Positions 44,477-54,598 of a stretch of DNA of 64,000 bases are shown one piece after another. Source of the DNA: Coenobita brevimanus (Eukaryota > Arthropoda > Malacostraca > Decapoda > Coenobitidae). Position 1 is the stretch's first letter. The number at the start of each line of letters is the position of its first letter. Location: positions 14,128,830 through 14,192,829 of the forward strand of contig CM064690.1 in the NCBI GenBank assembly GCA_032717465.1, in the 5' to 3' direction. A program made the translations under genes and the position numbers. The notes below the pieces were generated by a model that ran no database searches, was not told the DNA's origin, and saw only the letters and a list, made by a program, of their open reading frames with translations.

Positions 44477-44675
44477 TTGTGTGAGTTTTACGCCAGGTTC
44501 CCCTTTTTTGGATAAGGGCTAAGGCGTTGCCCCTGGGTAGAGGACTTTGGTTTGGAGCGTGTAGCATTTTATTACCGGATGCCCTTCCTGATGTCTACCA
44601 ATGACTCTTGGGTGGATTCGATCCTCCGACCCTTCGGTCAGAGCGGAGCGCTTTAACCAACTGAGCCACGGCTGA
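44477..44675 (-). mobile_element. tRNA-derived SINE
   Basis: The reverse strand starts AGCCGTGGCTCAGTTGG with A box TGGCTCAGTTGG (44657-44668) and, 32 bp on, B box GGATCGAATCC (44614-44624), a classic RNA polymerase III split promoter. A non-tRNA body follows with CAGGAAGGGCATCCGG, a phrase I recall from many animal tRNA-SINEs (not checked). The acceptor stem and anticodon arm do not fold into an ordinary tRNA, so it is not a tRNA gene. Confidence 0.8.
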
Positions 44676-44798
44676 TATATATATATTTTGCACACCATGG
44701 GATGGGATAATAAAAAAGGTAATTGCGCTATCCATGGGTTAATAGAACCAAGCCAGCTGCGCCGGATATTTTGACGATGGATAATTGAGAGTTTACTG

Positions 44799-45051
44799 TA
44801 TGTGTGTGTGTGTATGTAAAATGGCAAAGTTCAGGACGCTGAACACAGTATTATTTAATTCATGCTTACTGGACAGTCTTTTGAAGTTAATACCAGGCAT
44901 GGCAAAAATAACTAAGATCCCTTGGCATATCATCATGGCATATAATTGCTTGTGGGATGTCATCAGAGCTCTTACAAGTTTTACATATGCAAGGGGTATT
45001 AATACCATACTTGAATATTTGTAATCAATTCAGTGATCGTTTTAATTGCAG
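44799..45051 (+). other. Possible intron upstream of candidate exon
   Basis: No repeat recognised except a (TG)n run at 44800-44816. It ends with a pyrimidine/AT-rich stretch and TTTTAATTGCAG, a good splice acceptor. A short Met-led frame here has no recognisable domain. Confidence 0.35.
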
Positions 45052-45291
45052 GTATTATCAGCTGATGTTGCTCCAAGAGATGCAGTAGCAACTATCCACT
45101 CTGTCAACACACTTCTTCTTGGCATCCTCTCTGCTGCTCGATCCACCCCTCCTCCTACACCCTGCACCACCCCAGTTGCCTCGACCCCTAGTGGAGGAGA
45201 ACCTGGTGTAGAGCATGTCCCCTGGACTGCAACTGTGGGTCCCAAAGGAGTCCGCACCTTGCTGCTTCAACAGCATAATATAACAGTGCAG
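45052..45291 (+). CDS. Candidate host exon, 80 codons, unknown protein
   Basis: Bounded by TTTTAATTGCAG at the 5' side and CAG|GTTTGT at the 3' side, exactly 240 bp, symmetrical phase 0 and fully open. Its content is protein-like and unlike any transposon here: VLSADVAPRDAVATIHSVNT, then a Leu-rich helix, a Pro/Thr/Ser-rich low-complexity middle, and VPWTATVGPKGVRTLLLQQH. I do not recognise the protein. Neighbouring exons were not found within the window, so the introns must be long and filled with transposons, or the exon is a stray relic. Confidence 0.5.
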
Positions 45292-46629
45292 GTTTGTAGT
45301 TGAAAGGTTATTACAGTATACATATTTTGTTTTTGTCATGTACAAGGTGGGTTAAATAATTTTAAGGATTTGATTGATTTTGAATGGCCCATTTCCCATG
45401 GCACTCAGTTTACAGTTCTGTTCACTTGATGTAGTGCTGCTTACACCTTCCTTCACATTTGTCATTCTGTGTCTTCCCTCCTCTCTTCCTGTTTCTCCCT
45501 TTCCTTCCTGTCACTTTTTATTCTTCTTCTTTCCAGTTTAGGAAGTTTTACAGTGAGTGACAAACCTAATGGTTTCGTGTAACCCAGTAAACCATTTACT
45601 GTTCTGGATGGTAATCATATAACCAGATAATGGGGTGATGTGGATTTTGCTATGGTGCCCCTGCTAACTGGGTGGAGCAATGTTAATGTGGCATCCATCC
45701 AGGAACTGAACCTCCATTTTTTCCCTATGTCTCGCCATCATGGGGTTCTGTCAACTAAAAGGAAGCATTGCTCACCGCGCGGGATGGCCCTGCAGTGGCG
45801 GTTCTTGCTTGCAGTTGATGGGTTCTCACAACCAGTTAGGCCAAGTTTGATCATCAGCAGGAATACTTTCGTTGCTTTTCTTTGCCCATTTTTGGATTGT
45901 ACTCATCCTGTTTCATGATGACAAGGAACCGACATGTGGTGGTGCTGTGCACTGTTAAGCAGCTATGGTATCCACCCTGGAGCCAAGCCTTCTCACATTT
46001 CCCTGAACCTTGCCATGGGGAAGGACCCTAGTCTAACCCTGATGAGGCACTATCTGTCACAATGGGGGTGTCATTTTCCTGAATGGTGTACATATATACT
46101 TGTAGGACGGCCCCGCAAAAGCAGTTGCTCACCTGTGGTGTACAGGTCTTTCAGCCAGATCAACTGGGGTTAAGCAACAGCAGCAACAAAAACCCATCCA
46201 ATTTATGAGTGGGATGATTCATCATCATTGTCAACTGTGATGCCTTGCTTCAATTGCAAAATCTTCAGGAAGGGATGATCCTAGTAGACCTGTTTCCAGG
46301 GTACTTATTTTTTCTTATGGATTTTGCACCTTTAATGCTCAATTTCTTTTGGAAAGGAGAAGTTGTTGCGTGCCCTCATCCTTTGGCTGTACCTTTTTTA
46401 CATTACAGTACATTTCTTTTCTTAGCACAAGGAGCCTTGCAGGTCCCATTACACAGTAGGCAGGGGTCAGTAATTCAGCTTATCATATCTTTAATATCTT
46501 GTGTAAAAGTTCATAGAGCCATGCTTTATATCTGCATAGCCCATGTGTATGATGCTGACATTTTGTCAAGATGGTGAATTAGATAGGAGTATTGTTGTGG
46601 CATTCAGTTACTAATGTTATGGGATGCTA
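45292..46629 (+). other. Possible intron with repeat fragments
   Basis: 45420-45625 is a forward-strand fragment of composite repeat R (TGATGTAGTGCTGC, GGTAATCATATAACCAGATA), also found at 57805-58010. The 45640-46620 part has no recognisable coding domain; its short open frames are judged spurious. Confidence 0.35.
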
Positions 46630-46639
46630 TATATATATA

Positions 46640-46878
46640 TATAAATTTTGGCACCTGGTGGTTTAGTGAGTAATTATTGAGCTCCAATCGGACTGAGCCG
46701 GTGAAGGTTTATATCCAATGGGTGGTTGGGGTTGTTTGCTCATGTAGTACTACTCAGGGATGAGTGAGGCTGGTCATTCTCACCTTAAATGTCGGGACCA
46801 ACTGCCTAGCCCCGGTCTCCTACGCTCCTCATGGGGCAATGTAGGATTGGATGATGGATGGATGGATGGATATATTTA
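46640..46878 (+). repeat. tRNA-like composite repeat R, forward copy with (GGAT)n tail
   Basis: A-box-like TGGTTTAGTGA (46659-46669; TGGTTTAGTGG in sister copies) and a degenerate B-box-like GGTTTATATCC (46706-46716), then a body (GTCGGGACCAACTGCCTAG) and a (GGAT)n tail at 46852-46872. This is SINE architecture. An inverted copy lies at 47703-47925, on the other side of LINE B copy 3. Confidence 0.65.
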
Positions 46879-46879
46879 T

Positions 46880-47682
46880 CTATCTATATCTATAGCCCGA
46901 CGTCCTAATCACGCAAAGGGTGGCTGCAGACAAAACGCCTCCAAGTCGCTCTGTCACCCACCATTTGACTACCCTCCCCCCAACTCACCCCCCCCTCCCT
47001 CATATACCTCTCAACTCCATCCCTCCACCTCATCCTCGGTCTACCCCTCCCACTCCCTCCCTCCACCTCACCTACATACACCCTCAGTCAGTCTTTCATT
47101 CTCCATTCTCTTCACATGTCCAAACCACCTCTGTGTATTTCTCCTAATCTTCTCAACCACATCCACCCCACAACATTCCTTCACTTCTTCATTCATCAAC
47201 CTGTCCCACCACGTCACTCCACATGCTCCGCTCAAGTAACTCATTTTCACTGCTCTCACTCTTGACTTGTTCCCTTCCTGCAAGGTCCATGCCTCGCTTC
47301 CGTACGTCAGCGTAGGGATCACAATACTATCATGCAGTGACTTCTTAACTTGCATACTCACATCCCTATTTCTCATCACAGCTTTCAGTGTCCTAACAAC
47401 CTTCCTTCCCTGCTGTACCTTTTCACGCACTTCATCCCTCAAAGTTCCATCCTTACTCATCACACTACCCAAGTACTTGAATGCGCTCACATTCTCCATA
47501 TCCTCACCTTCCAACCTCACTGCACACTCTGTGACTTCATTCCTCTCAAACACCATAACTTTACTTTTGTTTACATTAACTTTCAGATTCCTCCTCCTAC
47601 ACACTGTCCCAAATTCATTCACCAAACCTTGCAACTCCCATTCATCTTCACTCAACAATACTGTATCATCAGCAAACATCAA

Positions 47683-47686
<4 letters not shown>
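46880..47686 (-). mobile_element. LINE B copy 3, strongly 5' truncated
   Basis: The reverse strand ends GGACGTCGGGCTATAGATATAGATAG. The 5' cut falls just before the FADD block. It lies between the (GGAT)n tail of one repeat R and the (TCCA)n tail of an inverted repeat R. Confidence 0.85.
47068..47686 (-). pseudogene. LINE B reverse transcriptase, C-terminal part, copy 3
   Basis: Starts VLMFADDTVLLSEDEWELQG (catalytic DD), then KVNVNKSKVMVFERNE, YLGSVMSKDGTLRDE, LTYGSEAWTLQEGNK and WFGHVKRMENERLT. The frame ends early at TEGVCR by a small deletion in ERLTKRVYV. Everything upstream of the palm is absent. Confidence 0.82.
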
Positions 47687-47718
<32 letters not shown>

Positions 47719-48190
47719 ATCCATCCATCCATCCATCATCTAATCCTACGTTGCCCCATGAGGAGCGTAGAAACCTGGGGCTAGGCAGTTGGTCCCGACA
47801 TTTAAGATGAGAGCGACCAGCCTCACTCATCCCTGAGTGGCATTACGTGAGCAGTAAATCCCAATCACCCCTTGGATATAAACCTTCACCGGCTCAATCC
47901 GATTGGAGCACAAAAATTACCCACTAAACCACCAGGTGCCAAAATTTGGTTATATGGTTACCACCCAGCGTAGTAAATGGTTTCCTGGTGTACAAGAAAC
48001 CATTTGGCCTGTCACTCAGTGTAAAGTCACCCATGGGCTGAAGGAAGAGGAAAGAATGAAGGAATGAAAGACAGAAGAGGGAGTGTAAAGTCACCCGCAG
48101 TCAGAAAGACGAGGAAAGAATGAAGGAATGAAAGACAGAAGAGGGAGTGTAAAGTCACCCGCAGTCAGAAGGACGAGGAAAGAATGAAGG
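47687..48190 (-). repeat. (TA)n, then inverted repeat R with 64-bp tandem units
   Basis: (TA)n to 47716, (TCCA)n to 47737, then the inverse of repeat R (ACCCACTAAACCACCAGGTG at 47919). From 48021, a 64-bp unit starting GTAAAGTCACCC repeats 2.6 times (48021, 48085, 48149), a small minisatellite rich in GA. Confidence 0.8.
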
Positions 48191-48204
48191 TATATATATA
48201 TATA

Positions 48205-50250
48205 CAGTAAAAGTCCCATTATTTGGCATCTATGGGACCGGGATGATGCCGAGATATTGGATTTGCCGAATAATCAAAAACCTACCCACTCAGTACCTTA
48301 AATATATTGGTGAACACTGTCATCACCACTTATGGTATTACAACTGTGTTTGGAGAGAGTACTATATACTGTACAATATTGCAATCAATACAGTACTATA
48401 ACTGAATCTGAAATATATATATATATATATCTATATCTATATATATATATATATATATAGATATAGATATATACAAATTAGTGAACATATACAAGTGTAA
48501 TGACACAGTAGGCATACACGTCAGATAACACTTCCTGGATGACCGAAATGATACGAAATATTACCTACCAGCTCAGTACATCACTTGTATTGGTGAACTC
48601 ATCACTACTTATATTATTACAAATATGTTTGGAGTGAGTGCTGTATACAGTACTTTTTCCAAACACAAAATAAAATAGTCAGAAAATTGCATATAATAAA
48701 GTGAATGAATATGAATTGGTAAGGTCTTTCTGATGAAAGTTAAACGTACATTTAGTGCTCATTCTTTTGTTCATTTTTTTTTTACATGTGAAAGGGAGAG
48801 TATTGATGGAAACAGTAATATATTCCATTAACCCCTTAATAACCTCCGGCATTGAACAACCCTTTACAGTACCGATGTCAGTGATGTCGAGTTAGTGAGC
48901 TATGAAAAAACTGTGAACAATTATTGGAAGGGAACGAAGGTCACTGGTATGTTTACACGACTCTACGATACGATTCCAAGCAGTCAGAGGGTCGGTTAAT
49001 CTCAGATGTTTTTGCCCATTTGGTAAATGCACGGTAACTTTGTAACTTCTCCCGTGAATCATAGCATGGGTTTAAGAAGCTAAATAACACATTGTTAGGT
49101 GCGCCAGACGATTATCTTCACATTTTTAAGAAAATGGAAGAAATTTAATCCCTCTCTGAGTACGTAGAGTAAGTTTCGTCCATTCTTCTGAAATCAATTT
49201 GTTTTTCTTAAAGATGTGAAGATAATCGTCTGGCTCACCTAGCAATGTGTTATTTAGTTCCTAAACCCATGCTATGATTCGCTATGAATCAGGGAAAAAT
49301 TGATAAAGTTACGGGGCATTTACCAAATGGGCAAAAACGTCTGAGATTAACCGACTGCCTGGCTGCTTGGAATCGTAGCGTAGAGTCGTGTAAACATACC
49401 AGTGACCTTCGTTCCCTCCCCATAATTGTTCAGTTTTCTTTATAGCTAACACTAACTTGACATCACTGACATCGGTACTGTAAAGGGTTGTTCAGTGTCG
49501 GAGGTTATTTAGGGGTTAATGGGATACATTAGTGGTTGCATCAATACTCTCTCTTTAACATTAAACACAAAAATGATAAAAAGAATGAGCGTTAAATGTA
49601 CGTTTAACTTTCATCAGAGAGACCTTAGAAATTCATATTCCTCCGGTTTATTTTTAAGTATTTTCCTGACTTTAGGTTAGGTTAGGTTTGGTTAAATTAT
49701 TAGGTACAGTTAAACTCGGTTAGGTTAGGTTTAGTTAAACAGAACAGTCCCTTCCACCATTATGATGAGGAATAAAAATACTATAGCTGTCACAGCCGTA
49801 CAACTAAAAACAATGGGGAAACTGATTTAACAAGCACCATTTATTTATGGGTAGTGCATTACAGTATCAGTGGTTCATGGGCTATGCATTTACCGGTAAA
49901 TGTCACTTTCAGGAAGGCATCAAGAATGAACGAATTTCAAGAATTAGTGAGGGGGCTTGGAACGTAACCCTCGCTAATTTGGAAGGGGTGTTTACTGTAC
50001 TGTATGATACTGTGCAGTATTGTAATCACTACAGTACTACACCTGAATCTGAAAAAATATAGAAATTGGTGAACATACAGAAGTGTAATGAAACAGGCCT
50101 ACAAGTCATGGATAACACTTCCTGGACTGCCGAGATGATTCCGGACATCTGCCAAACAATCAAAGATTTTCGTAAATGGGACTATTTCTCAAAACTGCCG
50201 AATTGTCGGATCTACCGAATAATCAGTTGCCGAATAATAGGACTTTTACT
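48205..50250 (+). mobile_element. FB, hairpin-forming TA-target element, copy 2 (uninterrupted)
   Basis: Left end CAGTAAAAGTCCCATTATTTGG, right end the inverse of a similar CAGTAAAAGTCC-type sequence; TA-rich flanks. Inner arms of about 430 bp (48706-49134 and 49202-49640) are inverted copies separated by a loop of about 65 bp. The outer left part holds a (TA)n block (48415-48475); the outer right part holds CCTAACC-type telomere-like words inverted (49675-49740). No coding. Confidence 0.82.
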
Positions 50251-52841
50251 TATAGATATATATATATCTATCTGTCTATCTATCTGTTGCCAGACGCCTC
50301 AATCCCGTTTGGGGTGGCCACAAACAAATCGCCTCCAAGTCGCCCTGTTCCCCGCCATTTCACTCCCATGCTCCCAACTCACACCCCCCTCTCTCATATA
50401 CCTTTCCACCCCATCCCTCCATCTCATCCTCGGCCTCCCCCTCCCTCTTTCCCCCTCCACCTCACTCACATACACTCTCTTCGTCAGTCTTTCACCCTCC
50501 ATCCTCTCCACATGGCCAAACCACCTCAGTGTGTTCCTCATAACGCTTCCTATCACATCCACACCACAACGCTCCTTTATATCCTCATTCGTCAGCCTGT
50601 CTCTCCATGTGACTCCACAGGCTCCTCTTAAATAACTCATTTCCACTGCTCTCACTCTTGACTTGTGTCCTTCCAACAATGTCCAAGCTTCACTTCCGTA
50701 CGTTAGAGTTGGTATCACAATACTGTCATGCAGTAACTTTTTCACTTCCATGCTCACTTCCCTGTTTCTTATCACTGCTTTCAAAGAACCAGCAACCTTT
50801 CTTCCCTGCTGTACCCTTTCAAGCACTTCACCCTCCAAACCTCCATCCTTACTCATCACACTACCCAAGTACTTAAACGTACAGTACTCACATTTTCCAA
50901 TTCCTCACCATCCAACCTCGCTGTACATTCACTAACTTCACCTCTCTCAAAGACCATCACTTTACTCTTCCCTACATTCACCTTTAGATTCCGTTTCTTA
51001 CACACTCTCCCAAACTCATCCACCAAGCCTTGCAGCTCCCCTTCGTCTTCACTCAACAACACAGTATCATCTGCAAACAACAGTACAGGGAGTTTCCAAA
51101 CACTATCCTCTCTCACCAGGGCCACTCCAACATCCACTACCCTACCTTGTACCTCTTTTCTTACCCCATCCATGTACAGATGGAACAACCATGGAGACAT
51201 GACACATCCCTGTTTCAACCCAAGTTTCAAAGAGAAAAATTCACTTAGTTCACCATCCACACGCACTGCAGCCTTCGCACCATCATACATACTCTTCACT
51301 GCATTCAACAACTTCCCATCTACTCCATATATTCTTAACACTTTCCACAATCCTTGTCTATCCACCCTGTCATATGCTTTCTCCAAATCCATGAAAGCCG
51401 CATACAACTTCATTCCCTTCTCTAGAAACTTTTCCACTAAAGATCTGAGAATGAATATCTGATCTACACAACCTTTTCCCTTCCTAAAGCCTCCCTGTTC
51501 TTCTCCAACTAATTTCTCTGTTCTTTCTCTAACTCTGTCAATAAGCATCCTACCATACACTTTTCCTATTATACTAAGAAGACAAATGCCCCTATGATTA
51601 CCACACACTTCTTTTTCCCCTTTTCCTTTGTACAAGGGAATAATTATACCTGACTTCCAATCCTCTAGGACTCTACCTTCCTCCCAGGCCAATCTGCACA
51701 TCTTCCACATCCATTCTACTACTATCTCTCCCCCATGCTTCAGCATTTCACCACACACTCCATCAATTCCTGGGGCTTTCCCTGATTTAACTTTCTTCAT
51801 TGCTTCCACAACTTCTATCCTACTGATTTCTTCCTGTCTTCTCACCTCCCTCCTTCTCCCAGCCATTCTCCAGCCACTTATACTCGCATTACTTCCATCC
51901 TCTGCCTTCAACAATTCCTTAAAGTGTTCTCTCCATCTGCTCACTTTTTCTCCCTTCTACACTCGTAATCTACCATTTTTATCTTTCACTCCCCTGCTAA
52001 CTTCACTTTCACCCTGTCTTACTCTTTTCACCTCTTTCCAGAACATTTTCTTACAGTCTCTCCACTTTACACTCAAATTCCTTCCAAATTCCTCATCCAC
52101 TCTCTTCTTACTCTCTTACTAATCTTTTCACCTCTCTCGTTCTTTGTACATATAACTCTCTCTTCCGCCTCTCAACCTCTTCTACGCCCCTATTTCTCAT
52201 CCATTCATTGTATGCTTTCTTCTTTTGTGCCACAGCCTGTTTCACCTCTTCAGTCCACGACGCTGTTCCTTGCACCCCCCTCCGTCTTCTCTTCCTTCCA
52301 CATACCACATCACATGCTGCACATATTTCTTCTTTAAATATTCTGCACACACCTTCCACGTCTCCCATCTGCTCCAATTCATATTTGCCCAATCGTTCCT
52401 CCACTTCTCTCTTATACTCTGCCTTTTTCTCATCCTCTTGTAACCTTTCCACTCTCCTTGCAACTACTCCTTCCTCTCATCTTTCCCTTCCTCTATTCCT
52501 CCATCTTACTTGAACTTTAATTCTGGCCACCACCAAGTAGTGGTCAGAAAGTCCACTCCCCCAACCTCTATAAACTCTTGCATCCATTGCACATCTTCGC
52601 ATCCTTTCATCCACACACACATAATCAATCATTGCCTTCCTTTCATGCAGTTCACCACCCACCCTTCTCATCACTCGCCATGTATACCTGTGGATCATTT
52701 TATGCCTGAAGAGGGTATTGGCTATCACCAACCCCCTCCCAGCACAAATGTCCACTAACGCACTCCCATTCTCATCTATCTCAGCAGGCACACCCCACTC
52801 ACCAACTATTCCATCCACCTTCACATTCCCAACTTTACCAT

Positions 52842-53627
52842 TCATGAAGCAGCTGCTGTTTGCAGATGATACTGCACTGGTGACTGATTCAGAGGAGAAA
52901 TTGAGACAGTTGGTAGAGGAGTTTGGAAGGGTGTGTGAAAGGAGGAAATTGAAAGTAAATGAGAATAAGAGTAAAGTGATGAAGTGTACGAGGTTGATAG
53001 ATGGTAGGGGGATGAATATAGTTTTGAATGGTGAGTTGCTTGAGGAGGTAGATTGTTTTAAATATTTAGGGTCACATGTTGCTGTGGATGGAAGAATAGA
53101 TGCAGAAGTGAAGTTTAGAATAAATGAAGTAGGAAAGGTGCTGGGAGGAATGAAAAAAGTGTTTAAATGTCGTTCGCTTAGAATGGATGTAAAGAGAAGG
53201 CTGTATGAGGGTGTTGTGGTACCGACTGCGTTTTTATGGGGCTGAAACATGGAATATGGGTGTAGCAGAGAGAAAAAGTTTGAATGTAATGGAGATGAGG
53301 TGTCTGAGGAGTATGTGTAGAGTGACGCGTATGGATCGGGTGCGAAATGATGAAGTGCGAAGGAGAACTGGAGTTGTTCGGGAGATGGCTGGTAGAGTTG
53401 AGCAGAGGGTGTTGTGATGGTTTGGGCATATGGAGAGAATGGATAATGAGCGATTGGTGAAAAAGATAACTAGATCTGATGTGAGAGGTGTAAGGCTGAG
53501 AGGAAGACCACGAATAGGATGGATGGACAGTGTGAAGAGAGCGCTGGATGCGAGAGGGATGTCTGTTGAGCAAGGAAGAGTGGCTGTGCGTGACAGAAAT
53601 AAATGGAGAGAAATTGTGAATGAATAA
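52842..53627 (+). pseudogene. LINE D reverse transcriptase, C-terminal part
   Basis: LLFADDTALVTDSEEKL (catalytic DD), KVNENKSKVMKCTR, YLGSHVAVDGRIDAE, GAETWNMG, DRVRNDEVRRRTG, WFGHMERMDNERLVKKI, RGRPRIGWMDSVKRAL, ending REIVNE. A sister family of LINE A and B by motif style. One extra base near 53235 shifts the frame, and CGA-to-TGA occurs at 53415-53417 just before WFGHM. The 3' UTR runs 53628-53945. Confidence 0.85.
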
Positions 53628-53945
53628 GTGATGACGCAGCCCTGAGGGGATATTCTCCCGCATTTGGTCTGATCAGCTAGTCAGGTCAGGTGCGGGTAAG
53701 GGGATGGGTATGTTATGATGTGGCAGGGGTAAACCAGTTCTGCTGTCGGGCCCTGCTGCGGATGTCATTGATTGCATTGCGCAGTTGACCCTCGTGTGGT
53801 GTGGTGCGGTGAGGATCTGTCCGTTCTCCCCTTTGGGGCTAAGATGCGAATGAATGTGTTTGAATGGATGAGTAAATGGGGAGTGTGTCGTCCTGTCTCG
53901 GCTACCTCCCTTTCCTTGGGGGAAGCAGCTTAGGTATATAGATAG
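52842..53945 (+). mobile_element. LINE D, 5' truncated, inserted in LINE A copy 3
   Basis: Starts at the FADD block and ends GGGGGAAGCAGCTTAGGTATATAGATAG, a 3' end different from LINE A. LINE A reads ACCATTCAT before and ATCACCAATC after, so there is at most a 2-bp duplication. Confidence 0.85.
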
Positions 53946-54565
53946 AATAGATCACCAATCAAAAACACTCTCTCATTCCTTCCAAACTTTTCCATGCACA
54001 TTTCCACATTTGTCCAGAACTCTTCTCTCACTCTTCTAGCATGATCTTGTGTTGGCGCATACACACACACAATCGCCTACATTTGTATTCCAACTTTCAA
54101 CTTTACCCACACAATCCTTGACCCAACTGATCCATACTGTCTTATGCTCCTCTTCCATCTTTTACTCACAACTATACATACTCCTTCCTTTGCCCTCTCA
54201 TTATCACCTCCTCCTGCACATATACCCCATCCATACTCCCATTCTCTCACACTTTCTCCTCTCCATTTTGTTTCATTTATTCCACATACATCCACTTTCG
54301 CATCCTCAAGCACCTGGACAATCTCTCTCTCTTTCACCTCATCATTCGCTCCTCTTACATTCCATGTAGCCATTACCAAGTCCTTTGTCCAGTCCTGGGT
54401 CGTCTTCGTTTGGTCAGTCCTTGTCCGAGGCTTATTGTTTGTTTTTTTTAGTTAGTTGTTTTCCGGGGAGGGGCACTAACCCTCCGCCAACCCTTTTAGT
54501 CGCCTTTTACGACAAGCAGGGATACTGGGGGAGTATTCTTGAAAAACCCCCCTACCCCCAGGGGT

Positions 54566-54598
54566 ATATATATATATATATATATACTGTATATATGT
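54566..54598. repeat. (TA)n spacer between head-to-head LINE A copies
   Basis: About 33 bp of TA-rich sequence separates the 5' ends of LINE A copies 3 and 4. Confidence 0.9.

Larger units (their letters stand above)
50299..54379 (-). pseudogene. LINE A endonuclease-reverse transcriptase, copy 3
   Basis: Endonuclease start MATWNVRGANDEV and NETKWRGES (this copy keeps Trp, where copies 2 and 4 have TGA). A Trp-to-stop follows GIQM at about 54075-54077. LINE D splits the gene within GDMNGKVG. The linker and RT follow (KAPGIDGVCGEMLKHGG, AFMDLEKAYDRVDRQG, GLKQGCVMSPWLFHLYMDGV, LPVLLFADDTVLL). A short insertion near 50880 shifts the frame and an AAG replaces the usual start ATG. Non-functional. 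Confidence 0.87.
50253..54565 (-). mobile_element. LINE A copy 3, full length, split by LINE D
   Basis: The 3' tail (GATA)n lies at 50253-50290. The 5' end, with the inverse of GTCGTAAAAGGCGACTAAAAGG, lies at about 54500-54530, followed by CCCCCTACCCCCAGGGG up to 54565. LINE D occupies 52842-53945; the two sides join perfectly when it is removed. Confidence 0.9.

Noticed and set aside
44610..44675. tRNA gene
   Set aside because: Only the A and B boxes match; the acceptor and anticodon stems do not pair, and it continues into a SINE body.
45640..46577. Possible further exons after 45291 (for example the 92- and 110-codon frames)
   Set aside because: No paired splice sites, no recognisable protein content; frames are short and composition is not coding-like.
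48021..48190. CRISPR-like or regulatory array
   Set aside because: 64-bp tandem minisatellite units without spacers; simple GA-rich repeat.
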